From Psychrobacter sp. (lineage in GTDB: Bacteria > Pseudomonadota > Gammaproteobacteria > Pseudomonadales > Moraxellaceae), in the NCBI GenBank assembly GCA_029264635.1, contig JARIAA010000179.1, positions 1 through 7,309 on the forward strand: 7,309 nt of DNA, in the 5' to 3' direction. Below are positions 6,944 through 7,309 of this stretch, one piece after another. How positions within the stretch are numbered: position 1 is the stretch's first letter; every line of letters begins with the position of its first letter. The notes beneath the pieces are model-generated. The model saw nothing but the letters and a program-made list of their open reading frames with translations. It was not told the origin of the DNA and did not search any database. Made by a program: the position numbers and the translations under genes.

Positions 6944-7309
6944 GTATCTGACACTTAGCATTTACAGTCAGTTTACCGCGGCATCTATCCTACCTATACC
7001 AAGCTCTATGCTCATAGAGTATGATAATGTCAGCTACTTTTAGAGTAGTAGACGCTCAAGTTACTCTTCTTTATCTTACTTCTTTTATTAGCTCTGTTCT
7101 ATTAGATAAAGAACAGGTTCATGATGACAGCTTATAAGAATTGAAAAGCAAATCATAATCAGCATATTAAGTATAATGATATTGCGATTTTTGTAAAAAA
7201 CTAGAGACCCATACTAAGAGCTCATTTAGAGACTAGACTGAGAACCAATAAAATAGCCGTGGCTACCAGTAACTATATACCGTAAAGATAAAAGTTTAGC
7301 TTATAGGAC
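6944..7309. other. Gene-free, hairpin-rich right end
   Basis: No reading frame or RNA family that I recognise is present in these 366 bases. Three short perfect inverted repeats occur: CTCTAT-gctc-ATAGAG (7004-7019), CTACT-tttag-AGTAG (7034-7048) and CTGTTCT with AGAACAG (7094-7100 and 7110-7116). None is followed by a T run. A possible promoter follows at 7141-7170, and a perfect but unpaired -10 hexamer lies at 7172-7177. TAGAGAC occurs twice (7202-7208 and 7227-7233). The stretch is probably the upstream region of the next operon, which could be rimP-nusA-infB. Confidence 0.45.
7141..7170 (+). promoter_or_regulatory. Candidate promoter for a gene beyond the right edge
   Basis: TTGAAA (7141-7146, five of six) has a possible -10 at 7163-7168 (CATATT, 16-base spacing) or 7165-7170 (TATTAA, 18-base spacing), each with four matches. 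A perfect TATAAT at 7172-7177 has no -35 at proper spacing. The area is AT-rich, so chance matches are likely. Confidence 0.3.

Overview
The window looks like a chromosomal core region from a gammaproteobacterium of the Moraxellaceae, most likely Psychrobacter or a close relative. This rests on three things: the pilB-pilC-pilD-coaE order on one strand, tpiA-secG-tRNA-Leu-initiator tRNA on the other, and AT-rich spacers around moderately AT-rich genes. The genus is an inference from gene order and protein character. No search was possible.

Layout. Positions 1-4505 are read on the minus strand: pilB (2796-4505), pilC (1469-2692), pilD (562-1461) and coaE, whose 3' part runs off the left edge. 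Positions 4506-4951 are a 446-base divergent spacer holding the promoters of both directions. From 4952 the plus strand carries tpiA (4952-5764), secG (5992-6300), tRNA-Leu(GAG) (6588-6672) and the initiator tRNA-fMet(CAT) (6794-6870), followed by a good intrinsic terminator (6915-6943). The last 366 bases hold no gene that I can support, only several small hairpins and a possible promoter.

How it works together. PilB (assembly ATPase), PilC (inner-membrane platform) and PilD (prepilin peptidase/methylase) are the core inner-membrane machinery of a type IV pilus. No pilin gene is present here, so pilins must be encoded elsewhere. CoaE (last step of coenzyme A synthesis) is a habitual passenger next to pilD in gammaproteobacteria. 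TpiA is glycolytic, SecG belongs to the Sec translocon, and the two tRNAs serve translation. In E. coli an initiator tRNA gene (metY) precedes rimP-nusA-infB, so those genes may lie just beyond the right edge; this is a prediction and cannot be seen here.

I found no mobile element, CRISPR array, defence system or clearly undescribed system. The points most worth a second look are the T1/T72 (rather than C1/A72) acceptor end of the initiator tRNA, the departures from consensus in TpiA, and the structured gene-free right end.
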